A stretch of DNA of 13,858 nucleotides from Phycisphaerae bacterium (GCA_015486815.1 WFQY01000102.1:1-13858); one strand, 5' to 3'; shown: positions 1-8,128, numbered from the stretch's first letter. Program-made: numbers and translations. Notes: generated by a model not told the origin, from the letters alone.

Positions 1-60
1 AAGCAAGCTGACGAATAAGCTGAAAATCTCCCACCGAATCAGCTTGCCAAACTTACCCAT
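1..60 (-). CDS. N-terminal fragment of an unidentified leftward gene
   Basis: Reading leftward from an ATG at 60, the frame stays open to the window edge and gives 20 residues, MGKFGKLIRWEIFSLFVSLL. A short basic start is followed by a hydrophobic stretch, which suggests an N-terminal membrane segment or signal sequence. The upstream in-frame stop is at about position 90, so the ATG is the only good start. No clear Shine-Dalgarno is visible. The family cannot be named from 20 residues. It lies 209 bp downstream of the GH94 gene on the same strand and could be its operon partner or independent. Confidence 0.35.
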   Translation of the reverse strand, partial: MGKFGKLIRWEIFSLFVSLL

Positions 61-80
61 TTTAACAAAAAGAGAGATTT

Positions 81-134
81 GTAGTGCCTAAGAAAAATAG
101 GGGATCCTTTATTTACAAGGACTTACGACACTAC
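81..134. repeat. Long imperfect inverted repeat (two-part stem) in the leader of the leftward gene
   Basis: GTAGTGCCTAAG (81-92) is complementary to CTTACGACACTAC (122-134), apart from a small bulge. Inside it, TCCTT (105-109) pairs with AAGGA (117-121) around a short AT loop. On the minus strand this lies 20-75 bases upstream of the ATG at 60, so the RNA could fold there as a leader structure. There is no U-tract, so it does not look like an intrinsic terminator. The rest of 61-269 shows a 6-bp dyad (235-240/250-255) and an 11-bp direct repeat CTGACTTCTAT (184-194 and 274-284, the latter inside the GH94 3' end), and no convincing gene. Confidence 0.5.
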
Positions 135-269
135 ACCGCCGAACTCGGGAAATAATAAAAAGTCAAAAAAATAACTCACCCACCTGACTTCTATGTGGAA
201 ATATGGTCAAGATAATTTCCTGACTATACTATCGTCTGACGGCAGTATGGTCAGAATTGACAAATGCTT

Positions 270-2744
270 TCATCTGACTTCTATTATGTTTTCTTTTTCC
301 GAGGATAATGATTCGAGAGGTATTCTGTCAGCAGTTTCTTTACCGTTAAGCGAGACGGTAAAATTATCAACATCAGCGGCAGAAAATTTTACCAATACCT
401 TTCTGCCACGCCAGTTTTTGCGTACCTGATATTCACCCCATATTTCAGAGCCAACGGGCTTGACAACAAGGGCATCAAAGTCAGCCCATACTCCCGTCAG
501 TCTTTCCGCGACGCGTCTATACCACGAAACCGAACCGGTAAAATTGCTAAACAGTTGAGCGCCGTAGTTCTGATGGTCGGGCCCGACGGTAAAGTTCGAT
601 TGCTGATGACGCGGACCGGTGGCAATATCCTGTACCAAAAACGACGGTATCGTGCGCATAAATTCATCGTAACATTTACGAAATCTGCCAGCGGTTACCA
701 ATGCATACAGATAGAACGATTCGCCATGCGTATATATACTACCGTTTTCGAACATTCCGGGTTTCTGGTCAGCGATTCGTCCGACGTCGTCTCTACTGAG
801 AGCGGTATAAGACGGAGCTATCAATCGATGCCCGAAAGGCGTAGCAAGCTGATCTATCGCCTGCCAAACCAAATCTTCTCTGCCCGCTGACTTTGCTATT
901 CCGGTAAACAATGCCCATGTATTAACGTTCAGATGAATTTTGCCTTCGGGATTTTTCTGTGAACCTATCGGAACGCCCTTTCCATTGATAGCATATATAT
1001 ACCAGCCTCCGTCCCACGCATTCGCATTGATTTTTTCCGTCATCTTTTCTGCGATTTCGTTCATTTCGTCTGCTATTTCGGTATCACCTAAAAATTTTGC
1101 CAATTCATACATCCGCTGAGCGGCATAGACGCATAAACAAGAAAGCCAAACGCTTACGCCCTTTTCTCCGCCGATGCCCGAAAGTGCGTCGTTCCAATCG
1201 CCATAGCCTATTTTGCACAATCCGTAATATCCGGTATTAGCAGCTAAGCACCTGACAGCCTTTATTGCGTGTTCATATACACTGCCCGAGCGTTCGCCAG
1301 GCTTAAGCGTCTGCATATCGAAATACGGCACCTGCGTTTCGAGAATAGAAAAATCACCCGATTCTTTCAGATATCGAACAAGCAAATCGGGAATCCACCC
1401 CGGCGAGTCCATATACATCCTCATATCGTGTCCGCTGCCGGGAAACTTTTCATATTGTCTTATCGCTCTGCCATCTTCAAGCTGATAGTTAAGCGTGCGA
1501 ATAAGCATCTTGCGAACATATTCCTGTTCGAAATCGCACACGCCAAGTAGGTCTTGAAGAATGTCGCGATAGCCAACTTTATCGAGCGCCCGAACAAATC
1601 GCGCCTGATTGCGTGCCTGATATTTCGACCAGACATTAAAATATCTATCGAAATGCTCATTAGTGGTCTTTGCCATCGAATCGGAAATTTTCCTTCGCCA
1701 TACATCAGCTAATTTACGCTTAACATCTTCATAATTTGCAAGCACCTCGTTTTTGATATGAAAGATATATTCCGCTCGTTGATTTTCCTCATAGGGGCAT
1801 CGCCCATAGGCACAAATCCATCGTTTCGTTTCTGCCGGCTTTAACGACGTATCAAACTGGACAGCAGCGACGAGTCCAGCGTAAGGCTGAAGACCTAACG
1901 AATTACTGCATCTGCCAGCTTTGACAGCAGCTGGTATCGGAGCCCGGCCGGAAATACCATCGAACACCTCACCCATCATATCGAATCCGTCAAAATCGGG
2001 CTGCGATGTGAAAAAAGCATTTCGCTTATGCTTATTGCCCTTATCGTGATTCAAAAATACCAACGAGTTGTGCTCGCATATCCCCTCGCAGACAACACGC
2101 GGAACAAAATAATAAAACGGAAACGAATCGATATTAACACGCAACGAAGAAAACCATCTGAATGTCCGCTCTCTATCGCTGAGATTCGTAATTGTTACCG
2201 ACCATATTTCAATAGGCAATTCGGGATGTACGCAGACATTAAGCTCGCAGCTTAGGCCTTCGCGTTGAGCACTAAGAATATGATAGTCCAAACCATGGAT
2301 ACACCTCGGACTCGTATATTGCTCGTCTTGAAAGTGCGAAACAGGAAACATCGGCCAGGCATTGCCTTGCTCATAAACAAAAAATCTCCTGACATCCTGA
2401 GGCTCCGGAGCGGTAGGAACATAATTCGTATCAAGATGGCTTGTCATTTTGCCCGCCATCACGCTATCGAGGCAGGAAAACCCACCGTTAAATTGATCCC
2501 AGAAACTGCCCCATATTCCATAGTCGTTATAGTGATTAGAGGCGAGTAAATGCAGTGATAGTCGAGGCGTATTGAAATCGACTATATGCACCTGACTCGC
2601 TGTCAGAAAACCATCGTCATCTCTGCTATCGACAAAATGCGAATAACGATTCAATAGCTTATTCCATTGCTGCTCATCGATGCCAGCATTCAATTCCCTA
2701 TTAGCTTTGAGATTTTCACGTACTTTAGACAATATTTCCTGCAT
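270..2744 (-). CDS. GH94 family sugar phosphorylase (cellobiose-phosphorylase-like)
   Basis: Glycoside hydrolase family 94 enzymes cleave beta-linked disaccharides or oligosaccharides with inorganic phosphate, giving a sugar 1-phosphate and a shortened or free sugar in the cytoplasm. The protein has 824 residues, normal for cellobiose or chitobiose phosphorylases, and no signal peptide. The N-terminal half is the beta-sandwich (old glycosyltransferase-36) domain. The C-terminal half is the (alpha/alpha)6 barrel, with GDWNDALSGIGG carrying the expected general-acid region (D516-D519), then ENGSIYTHGESF (H673) and FTGSVSW near the end. AGAGAGGTG precedes the ATG by about six bases. It is 207 bp downstream of a same-strand ROK kinase, which suggests the released sugar is phosphorylated. 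The barrel segment around HDMRMYMDSPGW does not match cellobiose phosphorylase as I know it, so I do not assign the substrate. Family certain, specificity open. Confidence 0.93.
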   Translation of the reverse strand: MQEILSKVRENLKANRELNAGIDEQQWNKLLNRYSHFVDSRDDDGFLTASQVHIVDFNTPRLSLHLLASNHYNDYGIWGSFWDQFNGGFSCLDSVMAGKMTSHLDTNYVPTAPEPQDVRRFFVYEQGNAWPMFPVSHFQDEQYTSPRCIHGLDYHILSAQREGLSCELNVCVHPELPIEIWSVTITNLSDRERTFRWFSSLRVNIDSFPFYYFVPRVVCEGICEHNSLVFLNHDKGNKHKRNAFFTSQPDFDGFDMMGEVFDGISGRAPIPAAVKAGRCSNSLGLQPYAGLVAAVQFDTSLKPAETKRWICAYGRCPYEENQRAEYIFHIKNEVLANYEDVKRKLADVWRRKISDSMAKTTNEHFDRYFNVWSKYQARNQARFVRALDKVGYRDILQDLLGVCDFEQEYVRKMLIRTLNYQLEDGRAIRQYEKFPGSGHDMRMYMDSPGWIPDLLVRYLKESGDFSILETQVPYFDMQTLKPGERSGSVYEHAIKAVRCLAANTGYYGLCKIGYGDWNDALSGIGGEKGVSVWLSCLCVYAAQRMYELAKFLGDTEIADEMNEIAEKMTEKINANAWDGGWYIYAINGKGVPIGSQKNPEGKIHLNVNTWALFTGIAKSAGREDLVWQAIDQLATPFGHRLIAPSYTALSRDDVGRIADQKPGMFENGSIYTHGESFYLYALVTAGRFRKCYDEFMRTIPSFLVQDIATGPRHQQSNFTVGPDHQNYGAQLFSNFTGSVSWYRRVAERLTGVWADFDALVVKPVGSEIWGEYQVRKNWRGRKVLVKFSAADVDNFTVSLNGKETADRIPLESLSSEKENIIEVR

Positions 2745-2769
2745 ATCAACACCTCTCTTAATGTGCGAA

Positions 2770-2937
2770 AATATTTTCTGGCATTAATTATAATAATGTC
2801 GCTTCGATACGATTCGCCTGTCGGCGAATCACTCAGCGACCGCTCTTTACCGTGCGTTGAGTAGTCCCGCCCCTTAAGGGACGGGGCGTATCGAAACGCT
2901 TGTATTGAGCTTGTCGAAATGCCTGCCAGAAAATATT
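2770..2937. mobile_element. MITE-like element: 14-bp terminal inverted repeats and three internal hairpins
   Basis: The ends AATATTTTCTGGCA (2770-2783) and TGCCAGAAAATATT (2924-2937) are perfect inverted repeats. A second subterminal pair, CGCTTCGATACG (2800-2811) and CGTATCGAAACG (2887-2898), matches at 11 of 12 positions. Between them lie three adjacent hairpins. The first is GATTCGCC/GGCGAATC with a TGTC loop (2811-2830). The second has arms ACTCAGCG..CG and CG..CGTTGAGT (2831-2862). The third is a GC-rich stem around the palindrome CCCTTAAGGG (2865-2886). The whole can fold as a cloverleaf. No open reading frame fits it and no target-site duplication is clear. It separates the ROK kinase from the GH94 gene. 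The mobile-element reading is inferred from structure; a folded regulatory RNA is the main alternative. Confidence 0.6.
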
Positions 2938-2951
2938 CTCGTACACCTCTA

Positions 2952-3899
2952 TCACCTATGCTCCATATTATACTTAGCTACACACAAAGCAGCTATGTCG
3001 CCTATACGTTCGCCAAGCTCAGCGGGAACTATTCGGCAATTCCGCCAAGCGTCTTCTATCGCTTCTTTTTTTATTTCCGACCAAGCAGGCCCAATCAGAA
3101 GCTCGCCCAATCTGACAGCCATCGAGCCAAGAACAATACATTCGGGATTAAGCGTATCAATCAAAATCGCAAGCCCCCTACCGAGATATTTTCCGGAAAT
3201 AGCGACAAGCGATTTGGCAAACTCATCGCCCTCGATGGCAGCTTGACCTACATCTTTTGATGTTACCTTATCAATATCAAACTTATCGAGTATCGTTGGC
3301 GGATGGGGCTCAGCGAGTTTTTTTCTTGCGATTTGTGTCAACCCGCCACCCGATGCGAAACCTTCGAGCGAACCCGCTTTGTAAAAACCAACGGGTCCGT
3401 CAGCTTCCATTCGAATATGCCCTATCTCGCCAGCAAGGTCCTGCTTGCCACGATATAATCTGCCATCCAAAATCAAACCCACACCCAAACCCGTACCACA
3501 TGTCAGAAACAATACGTTATCATATCCTCTACCCGCTCCGTATGTCCATTCCGCCAATGCACCAGCGTTAGCATCGTTTTCGAGAAATGTTTTAAGTCCG
3601 AATTTCTCTTCGAATATCTCCACGATTTTTACATTAACCCAGCCGGGCATATTAGGAGGACAAATAATCGTTCCGCTACGCGAGCTTAAAGGCCCGCCAC
3701 AACTTATACCAATTGCACAAGGTTGATATTTTTCAATTATAGGATGAGCTAAATCAGCTATCTTTGAAATCGTCTCTTCCACTGCGCCCGTAGGAAATTC
3801 CGTGCGATCAAGAACGCTCGCATCGTCAAATCCGACAGCGACAGCTGTTTTAGTACCACCGAGATCAATCAATAGATAACTCTTTTGCTTCATCTGCAT
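2952..3899 (-). CDS. ROK-family sugar kinase (glucokinase-like) lacking the zinc cysteines
   Basis: ROK kinases transfer the ATP gamma-phosphate to a hexose, commonly glucose, in the cytoplasm. The 315-residue length is typical. DLGGTK (12-17) is the phosphate-binding loop, ENDANAG carries the catalytic base D109, GTGLGVG lies at 135-141, and AGEIGH (156-161) provides sugar-binding Glu and the zinc-site His. The usual CxCGxxGCxE zinc motif is replaced at 170-179 by VGFYKAGSLE, so all three cysteines are gone while the surrounding GH..G..LE framework remains. There is no DNA-binding domain, so it is an enzyme rather than a ROK repressor. It is transcribed before the GH94 phosphorylase; together they would convert a beta-disaccharide to sugar 1-phosphate plus sugar 6-phosphate. 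Two in-frame ATGs (3899, 3893) are possible starts. Glucose or N-acetylglucosamine specificity is not resolved. Confidence 0.9.
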   Translation of the reverse strand: MQMKQKSYLLIDLGGTKTAVAVGFDDASVLDRTEFPTGAVEETISKIADLAHPIIEKYQPCAIGISCGGPLSSRSGTIICPPNMPGWVNVKIVEIFEEKFGLKTFLENDANAGALAEWTYGAGRGYDNVLFLTCGTGLGVGLILDGRLYRGKQDLAGEIGHIRMEADGPVGFYKAGSLEGFASGGGLTQIARKKLAEPHPPTILDKFDIDKVTSKDVGQAAIEGDEFAKSLVAISGKYLGRGLAILIDTLNPECIVLGSMAVRLGELLIGPAWSEIKKEAIEDAWRNCRIVPAELGERIGDIAALCVAKYNMEHR

Positions 3900-3929
3900 T
3901 TATCGCTTTCATCAGTACAATGTCTGTTT

Positions 3930-3962
3930 TGCTCGTAAATACTCTAACTACTCGTCCGAGCA
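3930..3962. promoter_or_regulatory. Possible operator or hairpin between the ROK kinase and glycosyltransferase genes
   Basis: TGCTCG (3930-3935) and CGAGCA (3957-3962) form a 6-bp inverted repeat with a 21-base spacer, inside the short divergent region between the two genes. It could be an operator or chance. No strong sigma-70 promoter stands out on either strand here. Confidence 0.2.
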
Positions 3963-3982
3963 TATTTCAAGACAAATATTTC

Positions 3983-4001
3983 TTGCATAAAGACAATGCA
4001 A
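3983..4001. promoter_or_regulatory. Possible operator dyad TTGCAT-N7-ATGCAA
   Basis: A perfect 6+6 dyad with a 7-base spacer (19 bp in total) lies 25 bases before the upstream ATG (4027) of the membrane glycosyltransferase, in the divergent region shared with the sugar kinase. Size and spacing suit a dimeric regulator. No regulator gene is nearby to support this. Confidence 0.25.
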
Positions 4002-4053
4002 CATCGAAAATATCCGAAGCTAATATATGAAAAATAATTTCGGAGACTCTCGT

Positions 4054-5775
4054 ATGGTGGAACCCAGCGACATCGATGTAAACGACAATCGGCTGTATTT
4101 AATAGACTTTTTTCTCATACTCGTTTTCTGCATAGCATTCTTTGGCTATCAGCTTGGCGGAATAGTACCATTAAGCGACCACGAAGGCCTCGTCGGTGTA
4201 ACAGCAAGAGAAACATTAAACGGCCATTGGATAGTTCCGCACTTTGACGGTCAGATTCGACTTCAAAAAACGCCCGGAATGTATTGGGCAGTTGCATTGC
4301 TTGCTCAATGTTTCGGCAGGCTTGATGAATTTGTCATTAGACTACCATCAGCGATATCCGCGTGCGGAGTTGCAATTCTCATTGCACTGTTAGCTGCCAA
4401 GATGTTCAGAAGGATAACGGGAATAATCACCGGACTGGCAGCTGCCAGCTCCGCTGGTATGCTCTGGCAATCGCATCGCGGAATAGCGGATATGCTTATG
4501 ACGTTTTTCGTTACCGCTTGTTTCGTGTGCATCTATCTCGGACTCGAGCGAGTCGAAGAAAAAAAATCGGGCACAGGATTTTTCATATTGGCATATATCA
4601 CTTTTGCCCTCGGTATGTTAGCTAAGGGACCCGTACCGGCACCCGTTGTCTTGATACCCGTGCTGATATACTTAATCTGGTCGGGCGAGTGGCGCGAATG
4701 GAAAAAAATTCATCTGATTACGGGAATAATAATTTGTGCGGTGATAATAGGCGGTTGGGTCGTACCAGTATTAATGAATGTGGATAACGCTATTTGGCGT
4801 TGGAAGGCGGAGTATATATCGCGATTTACAGGCGGTTTTGCAAAAGCAACCGATAGACCTTGGTATTACTATATTCCGCAGATTTTCCTGCTCGGGCTAC
4901 CGTGGAGCGTATTTCTGCCAGCTGGCATCGCTCTTGTTTTCAATAAACAATTTGAGCAGAAGAAAAAAGAGCTGATGTTTTTGTTTTTATGGTTCATTTG
5001 CGGATTTGTGTTTTTCAGTCTATCAAAAGGCAAACGCGCTCACTATATTCTACCGATACTTCCGCCTGCGATTTTACTGTCTGTTGCAGGAATGATTTAT
5101 CTGCTCGAAATCAGACTCAGCAAAAAAACTGCCGGCAGAATCGGAACAGGACTGGTACTGATACTCTTTTTGGGGCTAACGGGTGGATATTTTTATGTAA
5201 ACGCACATTGGCCTGAGTTAATCAAATATTATCTGCTGCTGGCGGTATTATTGATTGTTGGGCTCGCTGTCTCGGTCGAGCTTTATCAACGGGTAAATCT
5301 ACTTTCATCGACAACGGTAATAGCTCTTACCTGCGGTATTATCTTCGCTATAATTTGGCCAGCTGTTCCGCAGGTGACCGGCCCTGCCAGAGACCCTCGC
5401 CGAGCAGCTAAACTCATCACGGAAAAGGTTGGCAAAGATGCGGAAATCTATTTCATAGGCAAAGCGAACGGTCCTTTGATATTTTATTTCGGCAGACCCA
5501 TTCCGCAGATACCGAACTCACAGGAAATCGTAGATACGATTCTCAAATCCAAAGACCCGAAAGACGCAAAAGTCAATCTAACGTTCGCCGTCGTCGAACG
5601 AGTAATGGAGCTCATAGCAAAGCCTGGCAGGCGATATTTTATCACATCCGATGTGCGATATCCGTTAGCTATCTCGTGGGCAAAACATCGGGGAAAGAAG
5701 ATTTACGAGGTGCTCCGCATTCCACGCTTTTTTGCAAAAGATAAAGGTCTGGTATTATTTTCCAATCGTAGGTAA
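4054..5775 (+). CDS. Membrane glycosyltransferase of the ArnT/PMT (GT39/GT83-like) family
   Basis: These integral membrane enzymes transfer a sugar from a polyprenyl-phosphate carrier to a lipid, protein or glycan on the outer face of the cytoplasmic membrane. The protein (573 residues from this start) has about a dozen hydrophobic segments. The first segment is followed by SDHEG, at the position of the Asp-Glu pair in the first extracytoplasmic loop (D42, E44). Next comes NGHWIVPHFDGQIRLQKTPG, the counterpart of the family GDW..P..nG..y..KPP signature, with Thr in place of the first Pro. A soluble tail follows the last membrane segment. I prefer the ATG at 4054 because GGAG (4042-4045) sits eight bases before it; an in-frame ATG at 4027 has no Shine-Dalgarno and would add nine residues. 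The gene converges on the acetyltransferase with 48 bp between stops. The acceptor is unknown. Confidence 0.9.
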   Translation: MVEPSDIDVNDNRLYLIDFFLILVFCIAFFGYQLGGIVPLSDHEGLVGVTARETLNGHWIVPHFDGQIRLQKTPGMYWAVALLAQCFGRLDEFVIRLPSAISACGVAILIALLAAKMFRRITGIITGLAAASSAGMLWQSHRGIADMLMTFFVTACFVCIYLGLERVEEKKSGTGFFILAYITFALGMLAKGPVPAPVVLIPVLIYLIWSGEWREWKKIHLITGIIICAVIIGGWVVPVLMNVDNAIWRWKAEYISRFTGGFAKATDRPWYYYIPQIFLLGLPWSVFLPAGIALVFNKQFEQKKKELMFLFLWFICGFVFFSLSKGKRAHYILPILPPAILLSVAGMIYLLEIRLSKKTAGRIGTGLVLILFLGLTGGYFYVNAHWPELIKYYLLLAVLLIVGLAVSVELYQRVNLLSSTTVIALTCGIIFAIIWPAVPQVTGPARDPRRAAKLITEKVGKDAEIYFIGKANGPLIFYFGRPIPQIPNSQEIVDTILKSKDPKDAKVNLTFAVVERVMELIAKPGRRYFITSDVRYPLAISWAKHRGKKIYEVLRIPRFFAKDKGLVLFSNRR

Positions 5776-5823
5776 ATCTGCCATTTCAATAAGATAAAAG
5801 ATAAAATCTATTCCGCTCGTACT

Positions 5824-6747
5824 CTATAGGGATTTACTGATAACGACGTAAGTTTCTACTATATAAAAGCCAACTTGTTCGTAAAGCTTAACAGCGGGAT
5901 TGTTTGTGCCTGTCCATAGATCCCCTTGCTTTGCACCGTTTGTCTGCCACCATTTACACGCTTGCGTTACCACAGCTAATCCGATTCCCCTTCGTCGAAA
6001 ATCAGGCGATACTCCGACAGCGCCGAGTTCGCCAAATTGCTTTTCCCTAACCCACAAAGGACCGGCAAAACCCGCTACAGTATCCGCTTGTATCACTATG
6101 GAACAAGGTGCGGGATTTGTACTTTCACTTCCGAAAGCAAAAAACTTTTCATACCAGCCGCGAAAGTGTTTTTTGGTAAGCTCTGCCAGTCTCCGCTGAT
6201 CATCTGCGGTACTAATGCGAAGCAGAATATTTTCCGATTTAAGCCTTTCTCTAATTGCTTCAAATTGTTTCGGCGGCTGCCAATTATTCAAATCGATACT
6301 CATCCATACCGGACGATAGCCAAAGTGAATATCTTCGGAAAATCCCCTATGAACAAAAAATTCATATTCAGCCGAGCAAGCTGGAACGCCGAGAGTAAAA
6401 TAATCATCAATCAATGGCCCGAGGATTATTTTTTTTGCATCGCGCTCTTTTGCGAACTTTTCCACACATTCCAATAACTTACTACCTACACCCTGTTTGC
6501 GATATTCCTGCGAGACAAATAATGTTCGCAAAACAGCTTCTTTGCTATTGTCTGATTTTATCGCAACGGAGGCAAAGCCTATTATCTCATCGTTATCATT
6601 AGCGCATACATAATTACCATCTCGCCCGACACAGATATGCTCAAAAAATTTCGGATTACGGAAAGGAGGATATAATTTCCCGAAAGAGCAGCGATACAGC
6701 TCCGATAATCTGTCAGCTTCACTTTCTTTCAATTTGCGTATTTTCAT
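5824..6747 (-). CDS. Tandem GNAT-family N-acetyltransferase (two GNAT domains)
   Basis: The 307-residue protein contains two GCN5-related acetyltransferase folds in one chain. The first has the acetyl-CoA pyrophosphate loop RKQGVG (83-88) after the VLRTLFVSQEY strand. The second has RRRGIG (251-256) after AVGVSPDF and the typical late motif NNPAVKLYEQVGF (282-294). Tandem GNATs include MshD-like and antibiotic-modifying enzymes, but often only one domain is active; both loops look intact here. I placed the start at the ATG at 6747 because AAGG lies eight bases upstream and MKIRKLKESEADRLSELY is a typical GNAT beginning. An upstream TTG at 6774 would add nine residues and has no ribosome binding site. 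The substrate is not predictable from this sequence, and the convergent neighbour gives no help. Confidence 0.87.
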   Translation of the reverse strand: MKIRKLKESEADRLSELYRCSFGKLYPPFRNPKFFEHICVGRDGNYVCANDNDEIIGFASVAIKSDNSKEAVLRTLFVSQEYRKQGVGSKLLECVEKFAKERDAKKIILGPLIDDYFTLGVPACSAEYEFFVHRGFSEDIHFGYRPVWMSIDLNNWQPPKQFEAIRERLKSENILLRISTADDQRRLAELTKKHFRGWYEKFFAFGSESTNPAPCSIVIQADTVAGFAGPLWVREKQFGELGAVGVSPDFRRRGIGLAVVTQACKWWQTNGAKQGDLWTGTNNPAVKLYEQVGFYIVETYVVISKSL

Positions 6748-6796
6748 CGTCTTTGCCTTATCGTTTCTAAACAAACAAAGCTAAAATCTTGTGAAA

Positions 6797-6825
6797 ATTA
6801 TATCGAATCTTATGTCTTAGATAAA
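6797..6825 (-). promoter_or_regulatory. Probable promoter of the GNAT gene
   Basis: On the minus strand a perfect TATAAT lies at 6802-6797. A weak -35 (TTTATC, 6825-6820) lies 17 bases upstream. The leader would be about 43 bases. It sits between the fabF terminator and the acetyltransferase start, which supports separate transcription. Confidence 0.4.
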
Positions 6826-6856
6826 AAGAAAAAGCTCTGATTTTGTCGGAGCTTTT
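6821..6856 (-). terminator. Rho-independent terminator of acpP-fabF
   Basis: Read on the minus strand, AAAAGCTCCGA and TCAGAGCTTTT form an 11-bp stem (one G-T pair) around a 5-base loop, followed by TCTTTTTAT. It lies 25 bases beyond the fabF stop. The opposite strand has no comparable T-tract, so it acts leftward. Confidence 0.85.
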
Positions 6857-6880
6857 ATGATTTGCGTTTTTGTGAATATT

Positions 6881-8128
6881 CTATTCGTATCTTTTGATTA
6901 CCAAGCAAGCATTATGTCCGCCAAATCCGAACGAGTTTGCCATTGCATAATCTATTTTTCCTTCACGCGGTTTATTCGGAACGTAATCGAGGTCGCACTG
7001 CTTGTCGGGTACTTCGAGATTCATAGTAGGTGGCAGTATTCCCTTTTGCATACCGAGTATGGTAGTTATAAGCTCGACTCCGCCTGACGCACCGAGCAAA
7101 TGTCCGAGCTGACTCTTTGTCGAACTTATAGCCAGCTTATACGCATGTTCGCCAAAGACCGCTTTGACCGCTTTCGTCTCTCCGATATCACCAAGTGGCG
7201 TACTCGTACCGTGAGCATTGATATAATCAATCTGCTCGGGCGAGATACCCGCATCGTCAAGTGCGTATCTTATCGCAGTCGCAGCACCCGCCCCTTCCGG
7301 ATGTGGTGCGGTAAGATGATAGCTATCAGCTGATGCTCCGAATCCTATCACCTCAGCGAGTATCGTAGCATTGCGTCTTTTAGCGTGTTCAAGTTCCTCA
7401 AAGACAAGTATTCCCGAACCCTCCGCCATTACAAAACCGTCTCGCTGCTTGTCAAACGGTCGTGAAGCGTGATGAGGATCATCGTTACGTCTCGAAAGAG
7501 CTTTCATCGCACAGAAACTTGCAACACCAAGGGGCGTAAGGGCAGCTTCCGCTCCGCCCGTAAACATCATATCTACGCTACCACTTTGAATTGCACGCAA
7601 AGCATCGCCCATCGCATTTGTTGCAGACGCACAAGCGGTAGCAACGCCTGTATTTATTCCCCTTGCACCAAACCTAAGCGAGATATTTCCCGAAGCGGCA
7701 TTAAGCATAAGCTTCGGAATAGTAAATGCGGAAACCTTCGAAGGACCTTTATCTCTCAGACGTATATGTTGTTCCTCAAGCTCAGTAAGCCCGCCTATAC
7801 CCGAACCGATAATCACGCCAGTTCTCGGCTGATCGTCAGATTCGAGCGGCTGGGAAAGCCCCGCATTTTCACCCGCCATCAGCGCAGCTGCTACTGCAAA
7901 CTGAGCAAACCTATCGAGCCTCTTAACCTCTTTGCGCTCGATATACTTTGTAGGGTCGAACGATATACATTCGCCCCCGATCTGCGAAGCGTAAGGCTCG
8001 GGATCGAAACGCTGAATCCGTTCGATACCGCTTTTGCCCTCGATGATATTCTGCCAAAAAACCTCTAAATCTTCACCGAGGGATGTAACCAATCCCATAC
8101 CTGTTATGACGACACGTCTGCGAGACAT
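6881..8128 (-). CDS. fabF: Beta-ketoacyl-ACP synthase II (3-oxoacyl-ACP synthase)
   Basis: This is the condensing enzyme of type II fatty-acid synthesis: it joins malonyl-ACP to acyl-ACP and releases CO2. The 415-residue length matches KAS II. The thiolase-fold catalytic triad is complete: C166 in TACASATNAM, H306 in NAHGTSTPLGD and H343 in SQLGHLLGASGG, with K338 just before the last. Each is offset by +3 from the E. coli FabF numbering. The N-terminus RRVVITGMGLVTSLG and the C-terminal NSFGFGGHNACLV are typical, and there is no chain-length-factor substitution of the active-site Cys. The ATG at 8128 is preceded by GCGGA. It lies 47 bases downstream of acpP on the same strand and shares its terminator. 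Other fab genes are not in the window. Confidence 0.97.
   Translation of the reverse strand: MSRRRVVITGMGLVTSLGEDLEVFWQNIIEGKSGIERIQRFDPEPYASQIGGECISFDPTKYIERKEVKRLDRFAQFAVAAALMAGENAGLSQPLESDDQPRTGVIIGSGIGGLTELEEQHIRLRDKGPSKVSAFTIPKLMLNAASGNISLRFGARGINTGVATACASATNAMGDALRAIQSGSVDMMFTGGAEAALTPLGVASFCAMKALSRRNDDPHHASRPFDKQRDGFVMAEGSGILVFEELEHAKRRNATILAEVIGFGASADSYHLTAPHPEGAGAATAIRYALDDAGISPEQIDYINAHGTSTPLGDIGETKAVKAVFGEHAYKLAISSTKSQLGHLLGASGGVELITTILGMQKGILPPTMNLEVPDKQCDLDYVPNKPREGKIDYAMANSFGFGGHNACLVIKRYE

Noticed and set aside
193..890. Plus-strand open frames opposite the GH94 3' end
   Set aside because: They overlap the conserved C-terminal barrel of GH94, have no good ribosome sites and show no recognisable domains.
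2865..2886. GC-rich stem read as a terminator between the ROK kinase and GH94 genes
   Set aside because: No T-tract on either strand; it is better explained as the third hairpin of the 168-bp element.
5776..5823. Possible bidirectional terminator between the convergent glycosyltransferase and GNAT genes
   Set aside because: Only a 4-bp AGAT/ATCT match with no T-tract; not convincing.
6748..6774. TTG-initiated N-terminal extension of the GNAT gene
   Set aside because: No ribosome site, and the ATG at 6747 starts exactly at the GNAT first strand.
7469..8068. A 199-codon open frame on the plus strand
   Set aside because: It lies wholly opposite fabF, whose catalytic residues are all intact; its product is a basic low-complexity string with no family features.
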